Positions 19,198 to 28,441 of a stretch of DNA of 64,000 nucleotides are shown here, one piece after another. The notes under the pieces are model-generated. The model was not told the origin of the DNA. It did not search any database and worked only from the letters and a program-made list of their open reading frames with translations. Position 1 is the stretch's first letter, and each line of letters begins with the position of its first letter. Origin of the DNA: Kurthia zopfii (GTDB lineage Bacteria; Bacillota; Bacilli; Bacillales_A; Planococcaceae). The stretch spans positions 62,001-126,000 of the forward strand of contig NZ_QFVS01000001.1 in assembly GCF_003143955.1 (NCBI RefSeq), given 5' to 3'. The position numbers and the translations under genes were made by a program.

Positions 19198-19279
19198 ATA
19201 AAAACAATTCCAATTTAGTGGGTATAATGATACAATCTGATAAAAGGTATTTAAGACTATTTATTTGAGGTGTAATCAT

Positions 19280-21004
19280 ATGATTCATAATAAACTAGCT
19301 ATTAGCGTGATTTTATCACTAGGTATCAGTTTCGGGGTAGGAATAACAGCTCATGCACAGGATAAAGTGGAAGATGTATCAGTGTTTTATAAAAATGAAG
19401 TAGGTAAGAAATTAGTATTACAAAAAGCAGGGCAAGTAGATGCTCAATTGAATGAGATCGATGCAGTTGTCGGTGAATTTTCAAAAGCAGATCTTCAAAA
19501 ACTAGAACAATCAAAAGATATTCAAGTTGTTCATACGAGTAAGAAGAAGTTACGCACATCAAGTAATTTCTTAGCCAACCCATTATCTATGTATGAAAGT
19601 AGTTGGAATTTAGATATGGTAAAGGCTAGTGAAGCATGGAATCAGCAATTTGATGGTAAAGGTGTAAAGGTTGGTATTATTGATTCTGCAGTTGCGCCAA
19701 GCAATTATTTAATCGATGTGAAGAAGAAGGATTTTATTTCAGATCGTACGCAAATTGATCATTCATTATATGCTGCAACGCATGGCACATTCGTAGCGGG
19801 GATTATCGCTGGTCAGCCTTCTAAATCAGGCGAGCTTGTAGGTGTGGCTCCTGGAGCTGATTTATATTCAATGAATATTGATGGTAAAGATGGAGCGGAT
19901 TTAATCGATTTTATGGAAGCAATCGATTATGCAATTGAAATGAAATTAGATGTATTAAATATTTCGATGGGGATTTCTCAAGGAGATTTATTAGATCCAG
20001 GCGAGAAATTAGCAGATAGCCCAATATATATTGCTGTAAAGAAAGCGTTGGATCGAAATATATTGATCGTAGCGGCAACAGGTAATTACGGCAATTCGGT
20101 TGATTACCCTGCGGCGATTAATGGCGTAGTAGCTGTTGGCTCAGTTGATTCAAAAAAAGCTATTTCAAGTTTTTCGAATCAGGGGAAAGAGGTAAGTGTT
20201 GTTGCACCGGGAAGTTATATTAAGTCACTTGGTACTTCGAATAATTTTGAGTCGAAAAGTGGTACTTCCTTTGCGACACCTCATATTGCAGGTTTACTAG
20301 CGCTTTATAAACAACAATATCCGAAAGAGTCGAATGCACAAATTCGCGCGAGATTATTAAGTAATACGATTGATTTAGGTGCGAGTGGTTTTGATTCAAC
20401 ATTTGGAAATGGTTTAGCGGTTTATCCGAAAAATAATAATTCGGTGGATTATCCAGTAGTCCTTCCAGATAAAAAGCCAGTCGTTAAACCAAAAGTGGAA
20501 ACAGCAGCTGAGAAATATGTACGTGTAAATAAGAAGAAAATTACGACTTCTGTTGCGACGATGAATAAAAAGAAAAAAGTGAATTTCTTAACGGAGTATG
20601 CGCCAATGTATTCTGTATATGGGAATCTTGCAGCAAGTCAGAAGAAAATCGTCCTAGCATATCGCAAACAAATTGGTATGACGGTTGTTTCGAGTACAGC
20701 AAAATCTAGTCGTGTGAAGGTAACGAATTTAACTTCGATTCATACAAAGAAAACTTCTCGTTTAACGTTTACAACTCCTTTGAAAAAGTCAACGGTGAAA
20801 CGAGGCGCAGTTACAATGTATAAAGATGGCACGAAATTCAATTCATTCAATATGACGGTTACGACAAATGGGAAGTATGTGACGATTCGTCCAACGAAGG
20901 CGATGACAAAAGGTACGTATCATTTAGTCATCGATCCTGCGAAGATGCGCACGACGAAGAATAAAACAGTCAAACCATTTGATATTAAATATACGGTGAA
21001 ATAA
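19280..21004 (+). CDS. Secreted subtilisin-like serine protease (S8)
   Basis: 574 residues from ATG 19280 (GAGGTG eight bases upstream). Signal peptide about 1-26, with a likely cut after 'AHA'; an I9-like propeptide follows to about residue 95. The S8 catalytic triad is complete: Asp135 ('GIIDSAVAP'), His168 ('THGTFVAGI'), Ser330 ('SGTSFATPHIAG'), with oxyanion Asn269 ('ATGNYGNS'). After residue 400 comes a Lys-rich linker and a C-terminal beta-rich domain of about 150 residues resembling bacterial Ig-like modules ('MTKGTYHLVI'), perhaps for surface retention. It stands alone between terminators. Its 3' end faces the minus-strand minor pilin genes. Substrate unknown. Confidence 0.92.
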   Translation: MIHNKLAISVILSLGISFGVGITAHAQDKVEDVSVFYKNEVGKKLVLQKAGQVDAQLNEIDAVVGEFSKADLQKLEQSKDIQVVHTSKKKLRTSSNFLANPLSMYESSWNLDMVKASEAWNQQFDGKGVKVGIIDSAVAPSNYLIDVKKKDFISDRTQIDHSLYAATHGTFVAGIIAGQPSKSGELVGVAPGADLYSMNIDGKDGADLIDFMEAIDYAIEMKLDVLNISMGISQGDLLDPGEKLADSPIYIAVKKALDRNILIVAATGNYGNSVDYPAAINGVVAVGSVDSKKAISSFSNQGKEVSVVAPGSYIKSLGTSNNFESKSGTSFATPHIAGLLALYKQQYPKESNAQIRARLLSNTIDLGASGFDSTFGNGLAVYPKNNNSVDYPVVLPDKKPVVKPKVETAAEKYVRVNKKKITTSVATMNKKKKVNFLTEYAPMYSVYGNLAASQKKIVLAYRKQIGMTVVSSTAKSSRVKVTNLTSIHTKKTSRLTFTTPLKKSTVKRGAVTMYKDGTKFNSFNMTVTTNGKYVTIRPTKAMTKGTYHLVIDPAKMRTTKNKTVKPFDIKYTVK

Positions 21005-21018
21005 GAGAATAAGAAGAA

Positions 21019-21055
21019 GCCCCACATGATCGTGAAATCATGTGGGGCTTGTTTA
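21019..21055 (+). terminator. Terminator after the S8 protease
   Basis: A perfect 12-bp stem, GCCCCACATGAT with ATCATGTGGGGC, followed by TTGTTTAT. It lies in the convergent gap and may also block transcription from the opposite strand. Confidence 0.82.
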
Positions 21056-21199
21056 TGGATTCGACATATTAGAATGCAATTCACAGTTTTGAGATTAAGT
21101 GATTAAGTAAGCAGCAACTGGAGTCAGGCAGAAGCAAGAGTCCTCGCTATTTCTTTCATCCATTATTATTCACTTTGTATGAATTGAGTTTAACTAAAA

Positions 21200-23068
21200 T
21201 TATCGATCATTATCGATCTCAACTGTACCGGAATCTATTGCATCACTGAATGATGAATCGATGATGATGGAATCGCCGTTGTTTGAACCGTTATTTCCTG
21301 GTGGAAGAGGGTCAGGCATAACACCAATTTCCGGAGCTTTATACGTAATTTTTGGCGTTCCTCCTCCACTACTTATAATGTTTTTAGCAATTAATGAACC
21401 AGAGAAAACTACTTCACCTTCAAACTTGATATTCGAGAAGGGAGCTAAGTAATAATTCTTAGTTGTAACTGGGGAGTTTTGAATAAGGCAATAATCAGAT
21501 GAGTTAGAATTGTTATAAAGGAAAATATCTCCAGTTACTTTAGCTGTTTCAATATTAATACAACTATTGAAAGAGTATAAATCGGCTTTATAAACAATCT
21601 TATTAATCAGGTTTAAGTGGGACTTTCCTTTATAAAATATGTTAGTGTGTTCTCCGGTTAAACCAAGATTATTTGAAGCATTGAAAGAGTTTTCGATATA
21701 TAAATTTGTATCTTTTGTTGAGTTAATTTTTGTGTCTACAGAGATATTTGTATCTTTTGTAAACAGGCTTAGATTCATTGAAGATTTTAATTCAGTATTA
21801 TTAGTTAAGGAAAGGGCATTTGTATTGACAATTAAGTTATTTGAAGAAACAATCTTCGTTTCGTTACTTAGGTTAATTGAATCAGAGAAAATATTAAGTG
21901 GACCTGTTGAAGAAATATTACTTGTATTTGATAGACTGATTGTATTTACAACCAGATTCAAATTTTTAGAGTTTTTTAACGAAATATATTGAGAGTTATC
22001 TAAAGATATTGTGGACAATTCATTTGGTTTTTTCTCATCAACGACTATCAATGTGATGTTTTTATCGTCAATTTTTATTCCGTTTTTTAAGTCGTTTAAA
22101 AAAATTTTATAAATTCCATCTTCGCGAGAGTTATTCGCTTTATACATATTGAAATTTTGCAGTTTGCTTTTAAGGGCTAAATTACTGTTAAGTTCACTAC
22201 GAAAAACATTGAATGACTCTTCTGGAAATACAGGCAATTTAGGGATTTTTTTGTCACCTTTAATAATATGCTCTTTTTTTACTGCAGCATCGAATGAATA
22301 ACAAGTCGCTGGGTATCCAAAAGTATTTGAACATTTATTCTTTAGTGTGGGTGATTGTTCACTATACTTATATGACCAATTTCCCCAACCAAGGTTAAAA
22401 GGATAGTCGTTTGAATAGTTATTTTCATCATAAATGCCAATTTTACCTATGATTGCTGGAGTTGCGAACTCCATTTTCCCTAATGCATGAATTACATACT
22501 TTGAACCGCCTTTATTCTCATCTGGTTTTACTTCTGGTTTTTGTTCTTCAGAATTCACTGTTAGGTCATAGCTCATTGTTGATGTGATTGTTCGTTTTTG
22601 GTTATCGATCATGCCGACTGATTTAATTTTGTAAATGTAGTTTTGTACTGCTTTGGTTTGATTGTCGGTCGTTGTTTTTGCACCTGGTTTCGTCGTGTAT
22701 TCCACAGTAACTTTTGCAGAAGCGTTATTCGTATCGAATACTTTGTCTGTACCATTGCTGTTTTTAGAATTATATGTTGTAGAAATGTTAATCTTAGGTG
22801 GTTGTTTTAATGCTTCTTCAAGCTTTGAATCTTTCCATCCTGCCGTATCTTTTCTAAATTGATCGGCAGCTTTTTTTATTTCGGCTTTTTTCAAGTTCAT
22901 GCCAGCTTCAGCAATGTAATAGGCGGCTTGGTTTTCCTGTTCCTTATTCGCCATTTTTTTAGAGTTTCCAGTTGTAGCCATTAAACTGATTCCTAAAATG
23001 GATAAAACGGTAATTACTAAAACAGCAATTGCTAAGGCATATCCTTGCTCATTTCTTAGTTGTTTCAT
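21200..23068 (-). CDS. PilX-like minor pilin with long repetitive passenger
   Basis: 622 residues. The N-terminus 'MKQLRNEQGYALAIAVLVITVLSILGISLMATTG' is a PilX-type prepilin stretch: short basic leader, Gly before Tyr, hydrophobic helix, then 'YYIAEAGMN'. Residues about 190-340 hold a Cys-containing globular part ('KCSNTFGYPATCYSF'). About 350-530 is a run of short imperfect repeats rich in Ser, Asn and Thr ('SLSNTSNIS', 'INLSNETKI', 'LSLTNNTEL') with the look of a beta-solenoid. The tail is Gly/Asn/Asp-rich. It overlaps the preceding PilW-like gene by 20 bases. Far larger than a normal PilX, it may act as a pilus-tip adhesin; that is inference. Confidence 0.75.
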   Translation of the reverse strand: MKQLRNEQGYALAIAVLVITVLSILGISLMATTGNSKKMANKEQENQAAYYIAEAGMNLKKAEIKKAADQFRKDTAGWKDSKLEEALKQPPKINISTTYNSKNSNGTDKVFDTNNASAKVTVEYTTKPGAKTTTDNQTKAVQNYIYKIKSVGMIDNQKRTITSTMSYDLTVNSEEQKPEVKPDENKGGSKYVIHALGKMEFATPAIIGKIGIYDENNYSNDYPFNLGWGNWSYKYSEQSPTLKNKCSNTFGYPATCYSFDAAVKKEHIIKGDKKIPKLPVFPEESFNVFRSELNSNLALKSKLQNFNMYKANNSREDGIYKIFLNDLKNGIKIDDKNITLIVVDEKKPNELSTISLDNSQYISLKNSKNLNLVVNTISLSNTSNISSTGPLNIFSDSINLSNETKIVSSNNLIVNTNALSLTNNTELKSSMNLSLFTKDTNISVDTKINSTKDTNLYIENSFNASNNLGLTGEHTNIFYKGKSHLNLINKIVYKADLYSFNSCINIETAKVTGDIFLYNNSNSSDYCLIQNSPVTTKNYYLAPFSNIKFEGEVVFSGSLIAKNIISSGGGTPKITYKAPEIGVMPDPLPPGNNGSNNGDSIIIDSSFSDAIDSGTVEIDNDR

Positions 23069-23534
23069 TATTTTTACCTCCTCGTTCGTAAATCATCGTT
23101 TTCACTTCATTACCTTCAACATCTATTAAATGAATGTATAAACTATCGGCATCATTTGTTTTCGGCTTGGGCAGTTCTTCACTACAGTTAGTACTTTTCT
23201 TTGTTTTTGGATTTGGATTCCCTATACAGATATTCTTGAACTTCGTTTGAAATAGTTCAGAATCACGTTCAATTTGATTGTTGACTATTTTATAGTTGAT
23301 GTTTCCAACTTTGAACGACTCACCAGAAACCTGAAGTGATACCGATTTTCGAAAATCGCGTGTCATCAGTTTTGCGATATACGAAAGTTCATTTAGTGAG
23401 TTCGCATTTTTCGTTTGTGATTGATAATCTTTGCTCGAGGTTGAGAGCAAATTCCAAAAAGCTGTAGTGATCACAGTTAATAATACAAGCACTACTAAAA
23501 CCTCTGTAAGTGTGAAACCTTTATTATTTCTCAT
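23049..23534 (-). CDS. PilW-like minor pilin (prepilin N-methylation motif)
   Basis: 161 residues. 'NNKGFTLTEVLVVLVLLTVITTAFWNLL' is a class III signal: cleavage after KG, mature N-terminal Phe, and Glu at mature position 5. The rest is a small globular domain with two Cys ('NICIGNPNPKTKKSTNCSEEL'), probably a disulfide loop. The layout resembles PilW/PilJ-type minor pilins that prime pilus assembly. It is the middle gene of a three-gene minus-strand operon, 12 bases after the PilV-like gene, with GAGGTG as ribosome site. Confidence 0.8.
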   Translation of the reverse strand: MRNNKGFTLTEVLVVLVLLTVITTAFWNLLSTSSKDYQSQTKNANSLNELSYIAKLMTRDFRKSVSLQVSGESFKVGNINYKIVNNQIERDSELFQTKFKNICIGNPNPKTKKSTNCSEELPKPKTNDADSLYIHLIDVEGNEVKTMIYERGGKNNETTKK

Positions 23535-23546
23535 ATGAACACCTCA

Positions 23547-24149
23547 TTAATCATCATCGTAATCATCATCGTCATCGTCAAATTTCATGAAAATCATATT
23601 TTCAAATTGAACTTTTGGTTTTTCAGTAATTTTTTTGCATCCAGAATTAGTAATATGTCCTTCATAAATATCAATTTTAATTTGTAACATACCTTCTTCG
23701 ATGTCATCTGAATCTCTTTCTTTTAATTGCTGATCAAAAGTTGGGGCATTACTAATCGTTAAAATAATTGTTTCATTATTTTCGATTTTTGAAAATGTAG
23801 CAGTTGTAAGACCTTCGTCAAATTCAATTTCATCATCATCGTCAGATACGACACATTCGGGTCTGAAGTCTTTCAAAATATTTTCTTCGTCGTCGTCATC
23901 ATCATCGTCGTCGTCATCATCATCGTCGTCGTCATCGTCATCTAAATCATTCGTCGATTTAATTCGGTTCGTAATATCTTCCATTATATTCTGTGCTGTA
24001 TAAGTCGCAGTTACTGTCTTCTTAGATGATTCATTCGTCGCTTTACTCGATAGAAAAAGCGATGCAAAAGAAGTAAGGACAATCATTAGTAGTACAAATG
24101 CAGCGAGAATTTCGACTAAAGTGAAGCCATCCTCTTTTAATTGTTTCAA
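23547..24149 (-). CDS. PilV-like minor pilin with an 18-aspartate run
   Basis: 200 residues. 'KEDGFTLVEILAAFVLLMIVLTSFASL' is a canonical prepilin leader and helix (cut after Gly, Phe+1, Glu+5), followed by 'TYTAQNIMEDI' as in PilV/GspI-like proteins. Residues about 69-88 are DLD then 17 more Asp (18 in all) and EE. Further acidic runs follow ('DDDDEIEFDEG') and the protein ends in another Asp cluster. Two Cys remain ('PECVV', 'SGCKK'). The Asp tract is encoded by alternating blocks of three GAC and three GAT codons. It is the first gene of the minor pilin operon. Acidic tracts may bind calcium or cations; this is speculative. Confidence 0.78.
   Translation of the reverse strand: MKQLKEDGFTLVEILAAFVLLMIVLTSFASLFLSSKATNESSKKTVTATYTAQNIMEDITNRIKSTNDLDDDDDDDDDDDDDDDDDDEENILKDFRPECVVSDDDDEIEFDEGLTTATFSKIENNETIILTISNAPTFDQQLKERDSDDIEEGMLQIKIDIYEGHITNSGCKKITEKPKVQFENMIFMKFDDDDDDYDDD
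23889..23942. repeat. Trinucleotide/18-bp tandem repeat encoding poly-Asp
   Basis: 54 bases made only of GTC and ATC triplets on the plus strand (GAC/GAT on the coding strand). They are organised as three GTC then three ATC, an 18-base unit present about 2.5 times before a mixed end. Length changes would keep the reading frame and alter the Asp run in the minor pilin. Confidence 0.9.
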
Positions 24150-24366
24150 AATGCATTCTCTCCTTTATAAAGCTTTCATATTTAGAGTATATATATTCCT
24201 ATGACATTAGTCAAAAAGACCTTTCAGTTAGTAAAAAGTAGATTTGTTTTTTAAAAACGTATGATAAAAGGTATAGCCTTTTGTTGTATTATACTGTATA
24301 TTAGCTATAGTAAATACAATAAATTCCTGTAAAACGAGAATTGTATAGATGAATGGGGCTAATTAC

Positions 24367-25731
24367 ATGAGAATAACGAAGAAAATAGGTGTAACTTTCA
24401 GCTTAGTCGTATTTTCGCTCTTTTTATTAAATTCAGCGAATGTTTTTGCGTCATCTGTTAGCTCAAAAATTGGGCCAATTGATGTAAGTGGAATGTCAAA
24501 AAAGGAAAAGAATATAGAAGTTCGTAAAATCGTAGAAGGTTGGCAAAAGAATGATATTGCCATTCAAATAGGTGGAGATGAAATAACAGTACCAGGTACG
24601 GCTTTCAATTTTGATGCACAACGTTCAGTTGAGGCATTAGAAAATTTGCAAGAGAATCCCTGGTATGATTTTTGGTCGAAAACGCCAGCTGCTCAAACTG
24701 ATTTAATCGTACATGCGACAGATCAACTTCGTACGGCGGTTGAAAATCGTGTTGGAAAAGATGAAATCGAAGAAAAAATGGACGAGTTATTATTGCAAGC
24801 AGGTCAATTGCCAAACCGACCTTTGAAATTAACAGTTGAACGATTTGAGTTTAAAGATGGCAAAGTAGTTTCAACTGCTGTCGTTCCGTTAAAACAATCA
24901 GAAGTTGCCACATTAACAGCTTATGCAAAACAAATAAACGGAAAAATCATTAAACCAAATGAAAAATTTTCATATATGAAGCATTTTGGTGCGCCACATA
25001 ATATTCGTGTCGGAAGTTTAATGGCAACTGCACTTTATCAAAATGCTTTATCAATAGGATTTGATATTGATGAACGCAATCAAGCATTGGGGATTCCGAA
25101 TTATGCAGATGCGGGTTATGAAGCGGTAATTAAAACAGGGAAGAATCAAGATTTACAATTTACTTCAACGCATGTAGCAAATGTGAAAGTGCAAGCGATT
25201 GTCGAAAAAAATCAATTGCTCGTTTCTTTCTATGTTGCGAAGGGCGATGTTGTAAATGATGTTCGTGTTTATGCCGTTGGGAAAAAACAAATCGAAGCGA
25301 AAGTAATTAATCGATATACGAAGGACCTATCTGTAGGGCAAGAACAAGTAGTGCAGCAACCAAAAGATGGGCTTGTAGTGAAAATCTACCGTCAAATTAC
25401 TTCTGAACAATCTGGGAGAGAAAAATCAATCGTAAGTTCGAATTACTATGCACCGAAGCATAAGGTAATTTTGAAATCGATGGACCGTCCGAAACCAGAG
25501 CCGGAAGAGCCGATTATTGAGGAAGAAATTCCTTTAATCGATGAAGAGCCAGTTGCACCAGAATCTGAAGAACCGCCAGTAACTGAAGAAGTTCCTGAAG
25601 ATTTATCGGATTTACCGAATCGACCGACTGCAGATCAACTTGAAAATGCAGATTTAGTTTATTCGGAAGATGATGATAGTTACTACTATATTTATACAAT
25701 TGATAAAGAGAAAGGTGAGGGTGAGAAGTGA
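24367..25731 (+). CDS. Exported VanW-domain protein, first gene of pilus operon
   Basis: 454 residues from ATG 24367 (TGGGG nearby; ATG 24349 is an alternative). Signal peptide about 1-29 ('VFASS'). A peptidoglycan-binding-4-like region precedes the VanW domain (about 195-310), recognised by 'NEKFSYMKHFGAP' and 'GSLMATALYQNALSIGF'. A G5-like strand segment follows, then an acidic Pro/Glu-rich tail. VanW is found in vancomycin clusters and many Firmicute surface proteins; its activity is unknown. The last four bases overlap the GTG start of pilB, so it is translationally coupled to the pilus motor. A cell-wall role in pilus passage is possible. Confidence 0.82.
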   Translation: MRITKKIGVTFSLVVFSLFLLNSANVFASSVSSKIGPIDVSGMSKKEKNIEVRKIVEGWQKNDIAIQIGGDEITVPGTAFNFDAQRSVEALENLQENPWYDFWSKTPAAQTDLIVHATDQLRTAVENRVGKDEIEEKMDELLLQAGQLPNRPLKLTVERFEFKDGKVVSTAVVPLKQSEVATLTAYAKQINGKIIKPNEKFSYMKHFGAPHNIRVGSLMATALYQNALSIGFDIDERNQALGIPNYADAGYEAVIKTGKNQDLQFTSTHVANVKVQAIVEKNQLLVSFYVAKGDVVNDVRVYAVGKKQIEAKVINRYTKDLSVGQEQVVQQPKDGLVVKIYRQITSEQSGREKSIVSSNYYAPKHKVILKSMDRPKPEPEEPIIEEEIPLIDEEPVAPESEEPPVTEEVPEDLSDLPNRPTADQLENADLVYSEDDDSYYYIYTIDKEKGEGEK

Positions 25732-27386
25732 TTCAAGGTCGAAGAAGATTAGGTGATTTATTAGTTGATGCAAAAGTAATCACAGAAGAACAACTTCAAG
25801 ATGCTCTTGCCCGAAAAGAATCTGGTGAACGTCTAGGTGATGTATTAATTCGAGATCATCTTGTAACGGAGCAAACTTTAATTGAAGTGTTGGAGTTCCA
25901 ACTGGGGATCCCACATGTAAGCTTAGGTCAGTTTCCGATTGATCCAGATATTATCCAACTCGTTCCGAAAGAAATTGCGAAACGATATTTATTAGTGCCG
26001 TTACGTAAAGAAAAAAACAAGTTATTTATTGCGATGGCAGACCCGATGGACTATTTTGCAATCGAAGAAGTTCGAATGTTGACTGGTTTTAAAGTTGAAC
26101 CATGTATCGCTACAAAACAAGATATTTATAAAACGATTAGTAAATACTATGAATTACAAGCGACGATGGATGCAGCGATGAGTGATTTAATTGGTGATTC
26201 AGAAGATGAAAATCCAGATATCGTAGCAGATGATTCGCCGATTGTCGTATTAGTAAATCAAATTATTTCGGATGCAGTTGTACAAGGTGCGAGCGATATT
26301 CACTTTGATCCTCAAGATGCAGAATTCCGTATTCGTTTCCGTATTGACGGTGTATTAAAAACGGAGCGTTCATTGCCGAAATCAATGCAAAATATGGTAA
26401 TCGCACGTATAAAAATTATGGGGAATTTGAATATTACGGAAAATCGTTTGCCACAAGATGGTCGTATTCAAATACAGGCACAAATGCGCGCAATCGATTT
26501 ACGTTTATCTACTTTACCCACTATCTATGGTGAAAAAGTAGTTATGCGTGTTCTTGATACGAAAAATGCACAAATCTCAATTGAAAAATTAGGATTATCA
26601 CAAGAAAATTTAACACGATTCCAACAGTTAATCGTTAAGCCGAATGGCATCGTATTAATTACTGGTCCAACAGGTTCGGGTAAATCATCAACGCTATCTG
26701 CAACATTAAATAGTATTAATAATGATGGCTTGAACATTATTACAGTAGAAGATCCTGTGGAATATCAATTGGAAGGTGTTAATCAAATTCAAGTAAAAGA
26801 AGAAATTGGTCTAACATTTGCGACAGGACTTCGCTCAATTTTACGACAGGATCCAGACATCGTTATGGTAGGAGAAATTCGTGATACAGACACAGCGCAA
26901 ATTGCGACAAGAGCTTCATTAACAGGGCATCTTGTACTTAGTACATTACATACGAATAGTGCAATTGAATCGATTGCCAGACTGAAAGATATGGGCGTTG
27001 AACCATACTTAATTACTGCGTCTTTAGAAGGTGTTGTAGCACAACGTCTAGTTCGTAAAGTGTGTCGTGATTGTTCTACGGATCGAGAAGTAACTGCAAC
27101 TGAATTAGCCGTATTACGTGAACATCAATTAACCGCAATGACGATGAAGTCCGGTAGAGGTTGCTCGGCATGTAATAACACAGGTTATAAAGGGCGTATG
27201 GCGATTCATGAAGTATTAGCTATTAATGAAGATATGCGTACAGCAATTTTAGAAAATAAAAACCGTTCGGCGTTATTAACAATTGCTGCAAATAGTGGCT
27301 TTAAAACATTAATGATTGATGGCTTGGAAAAAGCAATCGCTGGTTCCACTACAGTTGAAGAAATATTACGTGTCGTAGCAGATTAG
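25728..27386 (+). CDS. pilB: Type IV pilus assembly ATPase PilB (GspE/PulE family)
   Basis: 552 residues, GTG start overlapping the VanW gene. An N-terminal MshEN-like domain (about 1-150, 'RRRLGDLLVDAKVITEEQL') is followed by the secretion ATPase core: Walker A 'GPTGSGKSST' at about 312, Asp box, Walker B 'DPDIVMVGEIRD' and His box 'HLVLSTLHTN'. The zinc-binding tetracysteine element is present ('CRDC' near 446 and 'CSAC' near 481). PilB powers pilin polymerisation. MshEN domains can bind c-di-GMP in some relatives; whether this one does is untested. Followed at once by pilT and pilC. Confidence 0.96.
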   Translation: MIQGRRRLGDLLVDAKVITEEQLQDALARKESGERLGDVLIRDHLVTEQTLIEVLEFQLGIPHVSLGQFPIDPDIIQLVPKEIAKRYLLVPLRKEKNKLFIAMADPMDYFAIEEVRMLTGFKVEPCIATKQDIYKTISKYYELQATMDAAMSDLIGDSEDENPDIVADDSPIVVLVNQIISDAVVQGASDIHFDPQDAEFRIRFRIDGVLKTERSLPKSMQNMVIARIKIMGNLNITENRLPQDGRIQIQAQMRAIDLRLSTLPTIYGEKVVMRVLDTKNAQISIEKLGLSQENLTRFQQLIVKPNGIVLITGPTGSGKSSTLSATLNSINNDGLNIITVEDPVEYQLEGVNQIQVKEEIGLTFATGLRSILRQDPDIVMVGEIRDTDTAQIATRASLTGHLVLSTLHTNSAIESIARLKDMGVEPYLITASLEGVVAQRLVRKVCRDCSTDREVTATELAVLREHQLTAMTMKSGRGCSACNNTGYKGRMAIHEVLAINEDMRTAILENKNRSALLTIAANSGFKTLMIDGLEKAIAGSTTVEEILRVVAD

Positions 27387-27400
27387 GTAGAGGTGAGTAC

Positions 27401-28441
27401 ATGTCAAAAGATTTAATTGAATTATTAACACAGGCGGACGAATTGAATGCTTCCGATTTGCATTTGACTGTAGGAATACCACCTACTTTTCGAATAAATG
27501 GTCAGCTGCAAACATTTGATGAGCAAAAACTATTGCCTGACGATTTACAACGAATCGTATTACAAGCAATTCCTGAATTCCGTCGTGATGAATTTGAAGA
27601 GAAACGCGAATTGGATTTTAACTATTCTTTACAAAATCGTTGTCGATTCCGTATGAATGCTTATCATCAAAGAAATAGTCTGACGCTTGCAGCTCGTAAA
27701 ATAGATGCTGTCATCCCAACCATCGAATCATTGAATATGCCGAATGTTTTATATGATTTATGTAAAAAACCTCAAGGACTTATTTTAGTAACAGGTCCAA
27801 CAGGTTCGGGTAAATCAACTACTTTAGCGGCGATGATTGACTATATTAATCAAACGCAAGCGAAGCATATTATTACTTTGGAAGATCCAATTGAGTATTT
27901 ACATGGACATCAAAAATCGATTGTCAATCAACGTGAAGTAGGTTCAGATACGCAAACTTTCGCAAATGGTTTACGAGCAGCACTTCGACAAGATCCAGAC
28001 ATTATATTAGTAGGGGAAATGCGAGATCTTGATACGATTTCTACAGCAATCACAGCTGCTGAAACAGGTCACTTAGTCATGGCAACTCTTCATACGAGTA
28101 GTGCGCCAACAACGATTGACCGTATCATTGATGTATTTCCACCTCATCAACAAGGACAAATTCGCATCCAATTGGCGAATGTATTACAAGGAATTATTTC
28201 ACAAAGATTATTCAAACGAGTTGATCAAAAAGGGCGAATTGCAGCTACAGAAGTGCTAACGCATACACCTTCCATTGCCAACTTGATTCGAAATGATAAA
28301 GTTCATCAAATCGCAAATATATTACAAACTTCAAGAGCTTTAGGAATGCATACTTTAGAAGCTTCTATTCAAAAGCTGTTATCAGAGCGGAAAATCGATT
28401 TTGAAACAGCGCAAATTCATTTGAATACAGGTGAATATTAA
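27401..28441 (+). CDS. pilT: Pilus retraction ATPase PilT
   Basis: 346 residues. The N-terminal PAS-like part has 'ASDLHLTVGIPPTFRING', typical of PilT. The core has Walker A 'GPTGSGKSTT' near 132, Walker B 'DPDIILVGEMRD' and the retraction signature 'AAETGHLVMATLHTSSA'. There is no zinc tetracysteine, which separates it from PilB. PilT depolymerises the pilus and gives twitching motility and DNA uptake. Its presence shows this is a dynamic T4P, not just a competence pseudopilus. The stop overlaps the pilC start by one base. Confidence 0.96.
   Translation: MSKDLIELLTQADELNASDLHLTVGIPPTFRINGQLQTFDEQKLLPDDLQRIVLQAIPEFRRDEFEEKRELDFNYSLQNRCRFRMNAYHQRNSLTLAARKIDAVIPTIESLNMPNVLYDLCKKPQGLILVTGPTGSGKSTTLAAMIDYINQTQAKHIITLEDPIEYLHGHQKSIVNQREVGSDTQTFANGLRAALRQDPDIILVGEMRDLDTISTAITAAETGHLVMATLHTSSAPTTIDRIIDVFPPHQQGQIRIQLANVLQGIISQRLFKRVDQKGRIAATEVLTHTPSIANLIRNDKVHQIANILQTSRALGMHTLEASIQKLLSERKIDFETAQIHLNTGEY

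Noticed and set aside
23889-23942. Repeat array that might suggest CRISPR or minisatellite DNA
   Set aside because: It is an in-frame GAC/GAT tract within a minor pilin gene, with no spacers and no cas genes nearby.
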